Shown here: piece after piece, positions 5,901 through 13,606 of the stretch
How the letters are laid out: each line of letters begins with the position of its first letter
Numbering within the stretch: position 1 is the stretch's first letter
NCBI GenBank assembly: GCA_964618975.1
Contig: CAZUDI010000053.1
Coordinates: forward strand, 1-25,415
Length of the DNA: 25,415 bases
Origin: CAZUDI01 sp964618975
GTDB lineage: Bacteria; Desulfobacterota; Desulfomonilia; UBA1062
Direction: 5' to 3'
The notes under the pieces: model-generated
The model's input: only the letters and a program-made list of their open reading frames with translations
The model's database searches: none
What the model was told of the DNA's origin: nothing
Program-made: the position numbers and the translations under genes

Positions 5901-6428
5901 ATGATCATTAGAAAAGAAACGGATGCGGATATTGAGGCAATAACCGCAGTCACAATCGCGGCCTTCACGGCTCTGCCAATCAGCCAGCACACAGAACAAT
6001 TCATCATCAAGGCGTTACGTGCTGCAGCCGCGCTGACTGTCTCGCTTGTGGCAGAGATTGATGGTCGAATTGTTGGTCATATCGCTTTTTCGCCTGAAAC
6101 TATCACTGATGGTTCACCAGACTGGTACGTCCTCGGCCCCATTTCTGTATTGCCGCAGTATCAGAAACAAGGCATGGGCAAGGCACTTCTCAACGAGGGC
6201 TTGTCTTTGCTGAAAGCCTTGGGCGGCCAAGGTTGCGCACTTGTGGGTGATCCGAATTACTATAAGCGCTTTGGTTTCCGGAATCTTCCACAACTGGTTC
6301 ATGGGGGAGTTCCACAAGAAGTTTTCATGGCCTTGCCATTTACAGATAACGTTGTGCAGGTTAATGTTATCTTTCATGAAGGTTTCCTGGCAACTGGCCA
6401 ACTCGAAAACCCTTGGGAGGGCAGATGA
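5901..6428 (+). CDS. GNAT-family N-acetyltransferase (YhbS-like)
   Basis: This 175-residue GNAT protein begins MIIRKETDADIEAITAVTIAAF. It has the acetyl-CoA loop VLPQYQKQGMGKALL (motif A, about 83-97) and the GDPNYYKRFGF segment typical of the YhbS/COG3153 group. It would transfer an acetyl group to an amine; the acceptor is unknown. ATG 5901 has a GAGGG at 5890-5894. Its TGA overlaps the ATG of the next gene (ATGA at 6425-6428), so the acetyltransferase and the Cache protein are translationally coupled, which is unusual for a lone cassette gene. The 110 bp before it hold only a weak imperfect palindrome. Confidence 0.88.
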   Translation: MIIRKETDADIEAITAVTIAAFTALPISQHTEQFIIKALRAAAALTVSLVAEIDGRIVGHIAFSPETITDGSPDWYVLGPISVLPQYQKQGMGKALLNEGLSLLKALGGQGCALVGDPNYYKRFGFRNLPQLVHGGVPQEVFMALPFTDNVVQVNVIFHEGFLATGQLENPWEGR

Positions 6429-7285
6429 AACCCCGTCATAGAATTTTCCTGCTGATCGTCATTACGTCCTCTATCGTTGTCGCCATCGAGTCAATTACCT
6501 TTGGCCTTCTATACAACACCGCCTTTGAAGAGGAAAGGCGACGCCTCGAAGAGACGGCCAAGAGTCAGGCACGCTTGATTGAAGCGATAGCCCGTTTCGA
6601 TAAAAATTTCAGCAGGGACTATCCCTATGGGGCCAGGCAAGCGACCCTTGATCAAATAAGAGACGCTCATTCAAAATACCAAGGCTTCGGCAAGACAGGC
6701 GAGTTCACTCTCTCAAAGAAAGAAAACGATCGGATAATTTTTCTCTTAGCTCATCGTCATTATGACCTCGACAACCCGAAACCTGTTCCCTGGAATTCCA
6801 AACTGGCAGAACCCATGCGGCTGGCATTGTCTGGCAGGTCCGGGACAATTGTCGGTCTTGATTATAGGGGAACAAGGGTCCTGGCGGCCTTTGAACCGGT
6901 GGCTGAACTGAATCTGGGCATTGTCACGAAAATCGATCTGACAGAACTGCGAGCACCATTTTTCAGGGCCGGCTTATTGAGCGGGATTATAGCAGTATTT
7001 CTTATCGTGCTCGGAGCAGTTATTTTCATTAAGGTCACTGACCCCATGATAAAGAGACTGTCCGATACCGTGGAGAAGCTCGAAAAGGCCTTGGGGGAAG
7101 TGCGAACCCTCAGGGGGATCCTTCCCATATGTTCATTCTGCAAGAAAATCCGTAACGATAAAGGATATTGGGATCAGGTCGATGTGTATGTAAGGCAGCA
7201 TACGGATGCTGATTTCAGCCATAGCGTCTGCCCTGATTGTATGGCGATACATTATCCCGACATAAAAGGGAAAAAGGGGGATTAG
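6425..7285 (+). CDS. Membrane Cache-domain sensor protein with C-terminal GILPIC Cys module
   Basis: This 286-residue protein has a transmembrane helix (about 7-29), a periplasmic Cache/PDC-like domain (about 35-178), a second helix (about 182-204), a short coiled coil (207-228), and a C-terminal module. The module reads GILPICSFCKKIRNDKGYW and then VCPDC; Cys236, Cys239, Cys269 and Cys272 could hold a metal. The same module ends many sensor and response-regulator proteins in Desulfobacterota and relatives, but its function is not established. There is no kinase, cyclase or methyl-accepting domain. ATG 6425 is preferred over the TTG at 6413 because GGGAGG lies at 6415-6420. It sits 6 bp before the hybrid kinase gene and presumably feeds signal to it. 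Confidence 0.85.
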   Translation: MKPRHRIFLLIVITSSIVVAIESITFGLLYNTAFEEERRRLEETAKSQARLIEAIARFDKNFSRDYPYGARQATLDQIRDAHSKYQGFGKTGEFTLSKKENDRIIFLLAHRHYDLDNPKPVPWNSKLAEPMRLALSGRSGTIVGLDYRGTRVLAAFEPVAELNLGIVTKIDLTELRAPFFRAGLLSGIIAVFLIVLGAVIFIKVTDPMIKRLSDTVEKLEKALGEVRTLRGILPICSFCKKIRNDKGYWDQVDVYVRQHTDADFSHSVCPDCMAIHYPDIKGKKGD

Positions 7286-7291
7286 GACGGC

Positions 7292-9910
7292 ATGACAATC
7301 AACCGGGAACCTTGCGGGGAACCTACCGACTCATGCACAGATGGTGGCGGATGGGTCTTATCATGCAACATCTGTCGGAAAACCTGCCCCAATCATGCGG
7401 GGATAGAAATCGACATGACAAAGATGACGTCCATTGAGAAACTTCTCACTTCCTCAGTATACCTCTTTATTGTGCTGGGGGTCTTCGTCCTGCAGTCTTT
7501 GTTTGTCCGGGAAGCCATTGCGGAAACGGATGCGCCCGGTTCTCAGAACCCTTCTGTCCAGACCTTGAGTCACAGACAGGTCCGAGTGGGCCTATACGAA
7601 AACAAGCCCAAGATATTCACCGATGAAGCTGGAGTGGCATCGGGCATATTCCCCACCATCCTCAACGAGATTGCACGCAGGGAACAATGGCAATTGACCT
7701 ATGTTCCCTGTGAATGGAACGACTGTCTCGATGCCCTGGAGAACGGCCGCATTGATCTGATGCCGGACGTAGCATTTACGCCGGAAAGAGACGAGAAGTA
7801 CGATTTTCACACAGAGGCCGTTGTCAGCAGCTGGTCGGCCGTCTATACCAAGGGCAGAAAACAACTGGACAGTATCGCCGACCTGAACGGTCAGCGGATT
7901 GCCGTGTTGAAAGGCTCGATTCAGCAAACAGTCCTGCAACAGATGGTCAGGGGTTTTGGCCTGAAGGTTGCCTTCATCGAGACGCAATCGTTTGAAGAGG
8001 CCTTTTTCGTAACGGCCAAAGGTGATGCCGATGTCGTTGTTTCAAATCAGTTTTTTGGCGACTATTATCACCAGCAATACGGGCTGGAAAAGACACCTGT
8101 CATTTTCAGCCCCGTCTCATTATATTTTGCCACGTCATCCGGTTCCAACGCCGATTTACTTGAGGCCATTGACAACAATCTGGAGGCCATGGAGTCCCAA
8201 CCCGGCTCTGTCTATTACAAGGCATTGCAGGCCTGGATAAAACAATCGCCGAAGACGGCCATCCCAGAGTATCTCATCTGGCTCTTATACGGCGTGAGTG
8301 TGATCCTCTTACTTGCCGTTCTGTTTATCTTGCTGCTGCGTCGGCAGGTACGCTCCGCAACCAGAAGCCTGATCCAGGCCAATGCGATGCTGAGCGAAAG
8401 CGAAAAGAAATTCCGCGATCTCTTCCAGAAACATACGGCCGTCAAACTCATTATCAACCCTGAAAATGGCAACATTGTCGAGGCCAATGAAGCCGCTGAA
8501 AGGTTTTATGGCTGGTCCAGGGATACGTTACTGCGGATGCGGATACAGGATATAAATACGCTTCCGCCAGAACAGGTCGAGGCAGAGACGGAACTGGCCC
8601 GGCAAAAGAAACGTTCGCACTTCGAATTCCGGCACCGGCTGGCCAACGGCTCCCTCAGAGACGTAGAGGTGTTCAGCAGTGCCATTGATATCAAAGGCGA
8701 GACATTCCTTCATTCCATCATCCACGATATCACTGAGAAACGCAAACTGGAAGAGCAATATCGTCAGGCCCAGAGAATGGAATCTGTGGGCCGGTTGGCC
8801 GGGGGTGTTGCCCACGACTACAACAATATGCTCAGCGTGATCCTCGGTTATACGGAACTGGCTCTGGCGCAGATAGACCCTTCCGACCGGCTGCATGCCA
8901 ATCTCACCGAAGTGTTGAATGCCGCCAAACGTTCGGTTGACATCACCCGCCAACTTCTCGCTTTTGCCCGCAGGCAGACCGCGGAACCCAAGACCCTCGA
9001 TCTGAACAAGTCTATGTCAGGAATACTCAAAATGCTTAGGCGACTCATCGGCGAGGATGTCGATCTGACCTGGCGGCCCGGGGCCGAGTTGTGGCCGATC
9101 TACATTGACCCCTCCCAACTCGACCAGACCCTGGCCAACCTGTGCACCAATGCCAGGGACGCCATTGCCGGGGTGGGTAAGATTATCATTGAAACGGATA
9201 AGGTTTCTTTTGACGAAGCGTACTGCGAGGACCATGACGACTTTATTCCCGGCGATTTTAACATGTTGTCCGTGAGCGACGATGGTTGTGGCATGGACCG
9301 TGAGACCCTGAACAATATCTTCGAGCCATTTTTCACCACCAAGGGGGTCGGCAAGGGCACCGGTTTAGGCCTGGCGACCGTTTACGGCATTGTCAGGCAG
9401 AACAATGGCTTCATCAACGTATACAGCGAACCAGGCAAGGGAACGACCTTCCGGATCTACCTGCCCCGGCACGAAGGGACAATAGTTGAGACAAGCCCTG
9501 AGCTTGAGGAAGATATCCCGCAAGGTAACGGGGAAACGGTGCTGTTGGTCGAGGATGATCAGTCGATTCTGGCGCTTGGCAGTAAGATTTTGGATAAATT
9601 GGGATATCGGGTGCTGACGGCGGGGTCGCCAAGTCAGGCCCAAGGCCTGGCCGGGGACCATGTCGGAGAGATCGATCTGCTGATTACCGATGTCGTCATG
9701 CCACAGATGAATGGGCGGGAACTATCCGATCACCTGCGCGCCCTGTATCCGAACATGAAAACCCTGTTCATGTCGGGTTACACCGCCGATATCATCACTC
9801 ATCGCGGTGTCCTGGATGAGGGTGTGGATTTCATGCAGAAACCCTTTTCTCTCAAAGATCTTGCCGTTAAGGCAAGCAAGGCCTTAGGTAAGGGACAGGT
9901 GTCGGCATGA
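7292..9910 (+). CDS. Hybrid sensor histidine kinase with periplasmic SBP domain and receiver
   Basis: This 872-residue membrane hybrid kinase, numbered from ATG 7292, has a membrane helix at 52-73 and a periplasmic solute-binding domain (SBP_bac_3 type) at about 96-318, with GRIDLMPDVAFTPERDEKYDF. A second helix lies at 326-350, a PAS domain at 370-488, and the dimerisation/phosphoacceptor domain has His508 in GGVAHDYNN. The ATPase domain (about 605-727) has DDGCGM and GKGTGLGL boxes, and the receiver (749-865) has Asp800 in LLITDVVMP. It probably binds an amino-acid-like ligand. The 41 residues before Met42 carry five cysteines (SCNICRKTC among them) ahead of a normal signal-anchor; ATG 7415 may be the true start. 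No output regulator is beside it, so phosphate must pass to a distant partner. Confidence 0.92.
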   Translation: MTINREPCGEPTDSCTDGGGWVLSCNICRKTCPNHAGIEIDMTKMTSIEKLLTSSVYLFIVLGVFVLQSLFVREAIAETDAPGSQNPSVQTLSHRQVRVGLYENKPKIFTDEAGVASGIFPTILNEIARREQWQLTYVPCEWNDCLDALENGRIDLMPDVAFTPERDEKYDFHTEAVVSSWSAVYTKGRKQLDSIADLNGQRIAVLKGSIQQTVLQQMVRGFGLKVAFIETQSFEEAFFVTAKGDADVVVSNQFFGDYYHQQYGLEKTPVIFSPVSLYFATSSGSNADLLEAIDNNLEAMESQPGSVYYKALQAWIKQSPKTAIPEYLIWLLYGVSVILLLAVLFILLLRRQVRSATRSLIQANAMLSESEKKFRDLFQKHTAVKLIINPENGNIVEANEAAERFYGWSRDTLLRMRIQDINTLPPEQVEAETELARQKKRSHFEFRHRLANGSLRDVEVFSSAIDIKGETFLHSIIHDITEKRKLEEQYRQAQRMESVGRLAGGVAHDYNNMLSVILGYTELALAQIDPSDRLHANLTEVLNAAKRSVDITRQLLAFARRQTAEPKTLDLNKSMSGILKMLRRLIGEDVDLTWRPGAELWPIYIDPSQLDQTLANLCTNARDAIAGVGKIIIETDKVSFDEAYCEDHDDFIPGDFNMLSVSDDGCGMDRETLNNIFEPFFTTKGVGKGTGLGLATVYGIVRQNNGFINVYSEPGKGTTFRIYLPRHEGTIVETSPELEEDIPQGNGETVLLVEDDQSILALGSKILDKLGYRVLTAGSPSQAQGLAGDHVGEIDLLITDVVMPQMNGRELSDHLRALYPNMKTLFMSGYTADIITHRGVLDEGVDFMQKPFSLKDLAVKASKALGKGQVSA

Positions 9911-10408
9911 TCGATAAACATGAGCGGGCTAACAAGCGTATCGGATCCGGCCGGTAATTCCGCTGAACTCCAGGTCCGGCCGCCTATGCGGAACGCGAGT
10001 CCCCATGTCATACGGCCCGGGAGCCTTAGTTTCAAAGGGAAATGGCGTTTTTCAAGGAAGTAGTCCTTCGGGATTCCGTGGAAATAAACAACACCCGATA
10101 AGGTCTTCGAATTCGCAACCAGCATAGTTGAAGAATATGTGTTCTTGGTCTCCAAAGAGACTATGACCACCCGACATTTCAAAACGTGATATGTCACGAT
10201 GAAGATATCGAATTCAAGGCCTTTGGTGCGTGTGTCTCCAGGTCATGTTCTTTTCTTGAAACGCGTTTTCGAGGATGGGGGGATTCGACCCTCGGTCCAT
10301 TAAGAATCCTGTTCCCGGTTGTCTCACGAGCCTGTATGCGCTAGTGTGGATTTCAGAGGTCAAGATTCATTAACAGATTTATTAACTATGATCATCAAGG
10401 GGGGCGTT
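9911..10408. other. About 500-bp non-coding stretch at the composition boundary
   Basis: I see no gene. A - strand open frame (9799-10197) is largely the reverse of the kinase gene and an attC-like element, and has no family features. The left end holds the attC-like remnant at 9927-9995. After about 10.4 kb the sequence changes to the very high GC of the rest of the window, so this gap marks the boundary of the acquired region. Confidence 0.5.
9927..9995 (+). other. Degenerate attC-like palindrome
   Basis: GGCTAAC (9927-9933) is close to the R'' consensus and is followed by AAGCGTA. GCGTA pairs with TATGC and CGGCCGG with CCGGCCG around a 21-nt loop. The position where R' should stand reads GGAACGC instead of GTT, so the site is incomplete. 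It lies 17 bp after the kinase stop codon. Confidence 0.35.
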
Positions 10409-11386
10409 ATGCGAAAGATCCGGACCTGTCTCATCCTGGGGTGTTTCCTGCTGCTTTTATCGACCGTCCATGCGGGATTGGGCGATTTTTCCGGAACATG
10501 GAAGAACACTGACCCGAACACGCGCGGCATCACAACCCTGAAGATCACCCTGAACGGCACCCAGGCCCAACTCCAGACCTGGGGCAAATGCGAACCGTCC
10601 GACTGCGACTGGGGCACGGTAGAGGCCTACCCTTACGGACCCGGGGTCGGAGCGAACCTCACCCCGTCGGCCTCCTCCCTGAGCGCCCAGTTCCGCACCG
10701 GGTTCAGCGAGACCCTGGTCATCCTCAGCCTGTCCGGGGCCAACCGCCTGTCGGCCCAGGTCTTCACCCGCTTCACCGACGCCTCCGGGCGCAGTAATTA
10801 CCGCACGGACTACACCTTTCGGCGCGAGCTGGCCCTGAAGCCGGCGCCGCGCACCCCCGCCGACATCCGTCCCCTCGGGGTCAAAGAGGACCTCTCGCCG
10901 CTGGCCCCCGCCGATATCCGTCCCCTCGGGGTCAAGGAAGACTGTGTGGCCTTCAACTGGCGCAACCTCCGTGCCACGCAGATCAACAACCGCTGGAAGA
11001 TCGTGGACGGGTCCCACCTGCTCCTGGACTTCGGCGACAATGAGGACGAGGCGCGGCAGGCCCTGCGCGTCCTGCGCCATTACCGCCTGACGGGCATGTG
11101 CTTCGTCGGGCGGCCGGACCCCTCCCTGACCTACTTTCTCTCCGAGGGCCAGGCCCCTTCCGGCGCCATGAGCCGGGAGGACTGCATCCCCTTCGACCCG
11201 GAGCGCATCGAGGTTAAATCCGTGAATGGGCGCTGGAAGATCACCGACGGCAGCCACTGGTTATTCGATTTCGGATCCAGCGAGCAGGAGGCCCGCTCGG
11301 CCCTGGCGCTCATCAAGCGCTACGGTTTCACCCATACCTGCTACATCGGGCGCCCGCAGGCCTCGATGACCTATCTGAGGCAATAG
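10409..11386 (+). CDS. Secreted protein with beta-barrel-like domain and two 69-residue repeats
   Basis: This 325-residue exported protein has a signal peptide of about 22 residues (MRKIRTCLILGCFLLLLSTVHA). Residues 27-143 look like one beta-rich domain, opening FSGTWKNTDPNTRG with a Cys pair in GKCEPSDCDWG. A linker repeats the unit PADIRPLGVKED (150-161 and 167-178); the DNA unit repeats at a spacing of 51 bp. Then come two copies of a 69-residue domain (177-245 and 257-325). They share EDC, RWKI-DGSH-L-DFG, EAR-AL, HYRLTGMCFVGRP versus RYGFTHTCYIGRP, and S-TY. Each copy has one Cys pair. I do not recognise an established function. The start is ATG 10409 behind AAGGGGGG; ATG 10388 is possible. 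It converges on the CsgG-PASTA cluster. Confidence 0.8.
   Translation: MRKIRTCLILGCFLLLLSTVHAGLGDFSGTWKNTDPNTRGITTLKITLNGTQAQLQTWGKCEPSDCDWGTVEAYPYGPGVGANLTPSASSLSAQFRTGFSETLVILSLSGANRLSAQVFTRFTDASGRSNYRTDYTFRRELALKPAPRTPADIRPLGVKEDLSPLAPADIRPLGVKEDCVAFNWRNLRATQINNRWKIVDGSHLLLDFGDNEDEARQALRVLRHYRLTGMCFVGRPDPSLTYFLSEGQAPSGAMSREDCIPFDPERIEVKSVNGRWKITDGSHWLFDFGSSEQEARSALALIKRYGFTHTCYIGRPQASMTYLRQ
10853..10942 (+). repeat. Tandem 51-bp-spaced direct repeat inside the repeat-domain gene
   Basis: The 39-bp unit at 10853-10891 recurs at 10904-10942 with very few base changes, encoding PADIRPLGVKED twice. It forms the linker between the N-terminal domain and the duplicated 69-residue domain. The near-identity at DNA level suggests a recent slippage or duplication. 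Confidence 0.8.
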
Positions 11387-11617
11387 GCGGCACAAGCCCC
11401 AGAAGGAAGGACGGCCGGTGCCGTTTCCAGAGGTACTCGGGCAACCCTGAGCGTCCTGGACCGGCACATCCCCCGCCGGGGACGTATCCGGGACCCTCAG
11501 GGGGATGAAGCCCTGGGCCGGGCCTTGAGGCCGCGATCCCGAGCGACCGGGGGTATCCTTAAGGTTTGTGCATTCCCCGGCCCTGTCCCTATCCGGGGCG
11601 TTTGCCCCGTCGGGGGG
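11387..11617. other. Convergent intergenic region with GC-rich hairpins
   Basis: This 230-bp spacer lies between two genes that point at each other. It contains CCCCGG (11575-11580) facing CCGGGG (11593-11598), the alternative GGGGC-gttt-GCCCC (11595-11608), and a hairpin over the stop codon of the PASTA gene. These may stop transcription from both sides, but no T-run follows them. Confidence 0.35.
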
Positions 11618-12262
11618 CTAGTGCCCCACCGGTTGCGGCACGATGGTCACGGGTTTGAGCTGGGGCTTCCACTGGAGGGGTTGCCCCCCGCCTTCGGTCT
11701 CCGAGGTATCGGCCGGGGTGACTTTCTGCCACTGTTGGGGTGCCATCTCGGTGGGGATAAACTGGGGTGTATCCTCCCCGCCCCACGAGGACGAGTCCTC
11801 CGATTCCTCCGCAGACCAGGACTGGTAGTCGCTGTCCTGGTCCGAATAGCCGCCGCTGGTGTCATCGTACCAGGTCTCGCCCGTGCCTCCGTAGGCGTCG
11901 CCGCTCCAGGTCTCACCCGTGGCAGCCGGGGTCTCGCTGTAGCCGGGCGGCAGGTAGATGTGGATGGTCACCGAGGAGCCGATCATGGCCACGCCGCCCG
12001 GATTGGGGGTTTGCGAGACCACCTTGCCCTCCAGCCCCTGGTACTTGATGTTGGGGGTGCGCGTCGGGCGCATGATGGGGTTCAGACCGGCCTGCTGCAG
12101 GGTGATGAGGGCCTCCTGCTGCGAGAGCCCCACCACCCCCGGGATACGCAGCATGTTGTCCACGGCGGGATTGGTGCGGGGCTCGCTGGTGCGGTCCAGG
12201 GGCCCGGCCTGCAACGTGGAGGCCACAAAAAAGAAAAGCGCTATCGTCAGCAACCTCTTCAT
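11618..12262 (-). CDS. Secreted single-PASTA-domain protein with low-complexity tail
   Basis: This 214-residue protein has a signal peptide (MKRLLTIALFFFVASTLQA, about 19 residues) and one PASTA domain at about 39-104: IPGVVGLSQQEALITLQQAGL then VVSQTPNPGGVAMIGSSVTIHIYL. A tail (110-165) is rich in Gly, Ser, Asp, Trp and Tyr, with repeated TGETW units, and the end is rich in Pro and Gln. PASTA domains usually bind muropeptides or peptidoglycan as part of Ser/Thr kinases or penicillin-binding proteins; here neither is attached. A cell-wall or surface role is an inference. ATG 12262 is chosen because AAAGGAGA lies about 7 nt upstream; the longer frame adds an Arg-rich leader unlike a signal peptide. 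It is the last gene of the - strand cluster. Confidence 0.85.
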   Translation of the reverse strand: MKRLLTIALFFFVASTLQAGPLDRTSEPRTNPAVDNMLRIPGVVGLSQQEALITLQQAGLNPIMRPTRTPNIKYQGLEGKVVSQTPNPGGVAMIGSSVTIHIYLPPGYSETPAATGETWSGDAYGGTGETWYDDTSGGYSDQDSDYQSWSAEESEDSSSWGGEDTPQFIPTEMAPQQWQKVTPADTSETEGGGQPLQWKPQLKPVTIVPQPVGH

Positions 12263-12344
12263 CCCTTGTCTCCTTTGCTCACCCGTGGCGGGTAGGACAC
12301 GCCACGTCCCAGAAACTCCCGGCCCTGCATCGCGCCGGAATCGA

Positions 12345-12362
12345 CCGGTACAGGCGTACCGG
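12345..12362 (-). other. Intergenic hairpin before the PASTA gene
   Basis: A perfect 7-bp stem CCGGTAC-aggc-GTACCGG lies 14 bp after the stop of the upstream gene and about 80 bp before the PASTA start. No T-run follows on the - strand, so it may be an RNA processing or stability element, not a full terminator. Confidence 0.4.
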
Positions 12363-12375
12363 CCTTTAGTCTGCC

Positions 12376-13599
12376 TCATTCCGGCCCGGTCTTCTTGATG
12401 AGGTGCACGTCCTTGATCCACCCCTCCCGCGTGGGCCAGCCCGAGCCCTCCAGAGAGATATAGTTGATCTTGATGGGTTTAGGATCGAGCTGCATGAGGT
12501 TCATGATGTAGCGGTACCACAGCCCCTGGGGCACCTTCTGCCCGTTGGTGTCCAGATTGGGCTCGGTCGGATCGAGCATGTAGAACCCCTGCCAGAAGAA
12601 GCGGCCGCCGCGCGCGTGTGACTCACCCCGGGCGTCCTCGTACCCCACGGTGATGGCCAGCGGGGCGTCCCGGCCTTCGGGCCCGGTGCCGCCGAGCGCC
12701 TGGTGGTCGACCTTCACATCGGCCCTCAGGATCAGGGTCTCGGCATCGCTCACATCGGCGTCGAGATACTGGATGACGCCCTCGCGTGCGTGGCTGGTGG
12801 TGCTGTAGATCCTGAGCCCGTCAGTGAGCAGGGAAAAGCTGCTCACGTCCTGGTCGATGACATAGTCCCGGTGGGGGTTCCAGTGGTTGAGGCCGTCCCT
12901 GAACCAGCCGTTCTGGATCAGATCGCCGGGCAGGGGCAATACCGCGGCCGTGGTTTCCGGGGCACTCTCGCCTTCCGGCCGGGTGACGATATAGGAGACC
13001 TGGTCGCGCTCCCCCGCCAGCACGAGGTCCTGGGGCCCCTGCAGATAGGTGATCCCCTTCCCCACCCGGGATGCGGGCTGGGGTGGCTCGGAGCTCAGAA
13101 AGACAATGTGGGGCAGAAAGGTGGGCTCGGCGTTGGCCGGTCGCCCCTCAACCGCGAGGTATAAAAGGGTGCTCGTGCTCTTGGGCGAGATGCCGATACC
13201 CCAGCGGTACTCCAGCCTGTCCGCCTTCGTGCGCACCAGGGGCCCCATGGGCAGGGTATACCGGCGCACCCCCGGCGAGGAAGGCCAGCGATCATAGAGG
13301 GTGACGGCCAAGTCCTGAAAATACGGAGGACGGCAGGCCATCCCGAGGGTATAACTCCGCCCGGGTATGAGCTCGATGAGGTAGAGCGCCTCGTAGCGTC
13401 CGTTGATGAGGGAGTCGTTGCCCAGCCAGGAATTGCGGTAGGGTATCGTGCCGGGGAAAGGCTGGGCGTTGAGCCTCAGCTCGATCACCTGGCGCTGTGG
13501 GTGCCGGGGCGCGTTGACCCGCAAGGGTTCGCGATGATCGGCCTGGGCCGTGCCACTTAGCAGGCACACCACGGCGAGTACGCAGGTCAGAGCTCGCAT
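12376..13599 (-). CDS. Secreted two-domain protein with C-terminal carbohydrate-binding-like domain
   Basis: This exported protein of about 407 residues has a signal peptide ending TAQA-DH (about 20 residues). The first half (about 25-200) is beta-rich, with no motif I can name. The second half (about 224-407) opens GDLIQNGWFRDGLNHWN, the way CBM/galactose-binding jelly-roll domains start, and continues with RADVKVDHQALGG and ARGGRFFWQGFYMLD. It ends VHLIKKTGPE. Ligand binding is plausible but unproven. ATG 13599 lies 7 bp after the CsgG-like stop, with GGGGAG upstream; an in-frame ATG at 13617 overlaps that stop and is less likely because it spoils the signal peptide start. The short gap shows one transcript with the CsgG-family gene. 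Confidence 0.75.
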   Translation of the reverse strand: MRALTCVLAVVCLLSGTAQADHREPLRVNAPRHPQRQVIELRLNAQPFPGTIPYRNSWLGNDSLINGRYEALYLIELIPGRSYTLGMACRPPYFQDLAVTLYDRWPSSPGVRRYTLPMGPLVRTKADRLEYRWGIGISPKSTSTLLYLAVEGRPANAEPTFLPHIVFLSSEPPQPASRVGKGITYLQGPQDLVLAGERDQVSYIVTRPEGESAPETTAAVLPLPGDLIQNGWFRDGLNHWNPHRDYVIDQDVSSFSLLTDGLRIYSTTSHAREGVIQYLDADVSDAETLILRADVKVDHQALGGTGPEGRDAPLAITVGYEDARGESHARGGRFFWQGFYMLDPTEPNLDTNGQKVPQGLWYRYIMNLMQLDPKPIKINYISLEGSGWPTREGWIKDVHLIKKTGPE

Positions 13600-13606
13600 C
13601 GCCTGA

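Noticed and set aside
9799..10197. - strand 132-codon open frame
   Set aside because: It overlaps the receiver-domain coding sequence and the attC-like element, has no family resemblance and no ribosome binding site.
10270..10300. T-arm-like sequence GGATTCGACCC suggesting a tRNA 3' end
   Set aside because: The stem does not pair at the required positions around TTCGA, and no acceptor, D or anticodon arms fit upstream.
11525..12295. Long + strand open frame opposite the PASTA gene
   Set aside because: It is the GC-rich antisense of a gene with a signal peptide and PASTA domain; its translation is low-complexity Gly/Arg/Leu.
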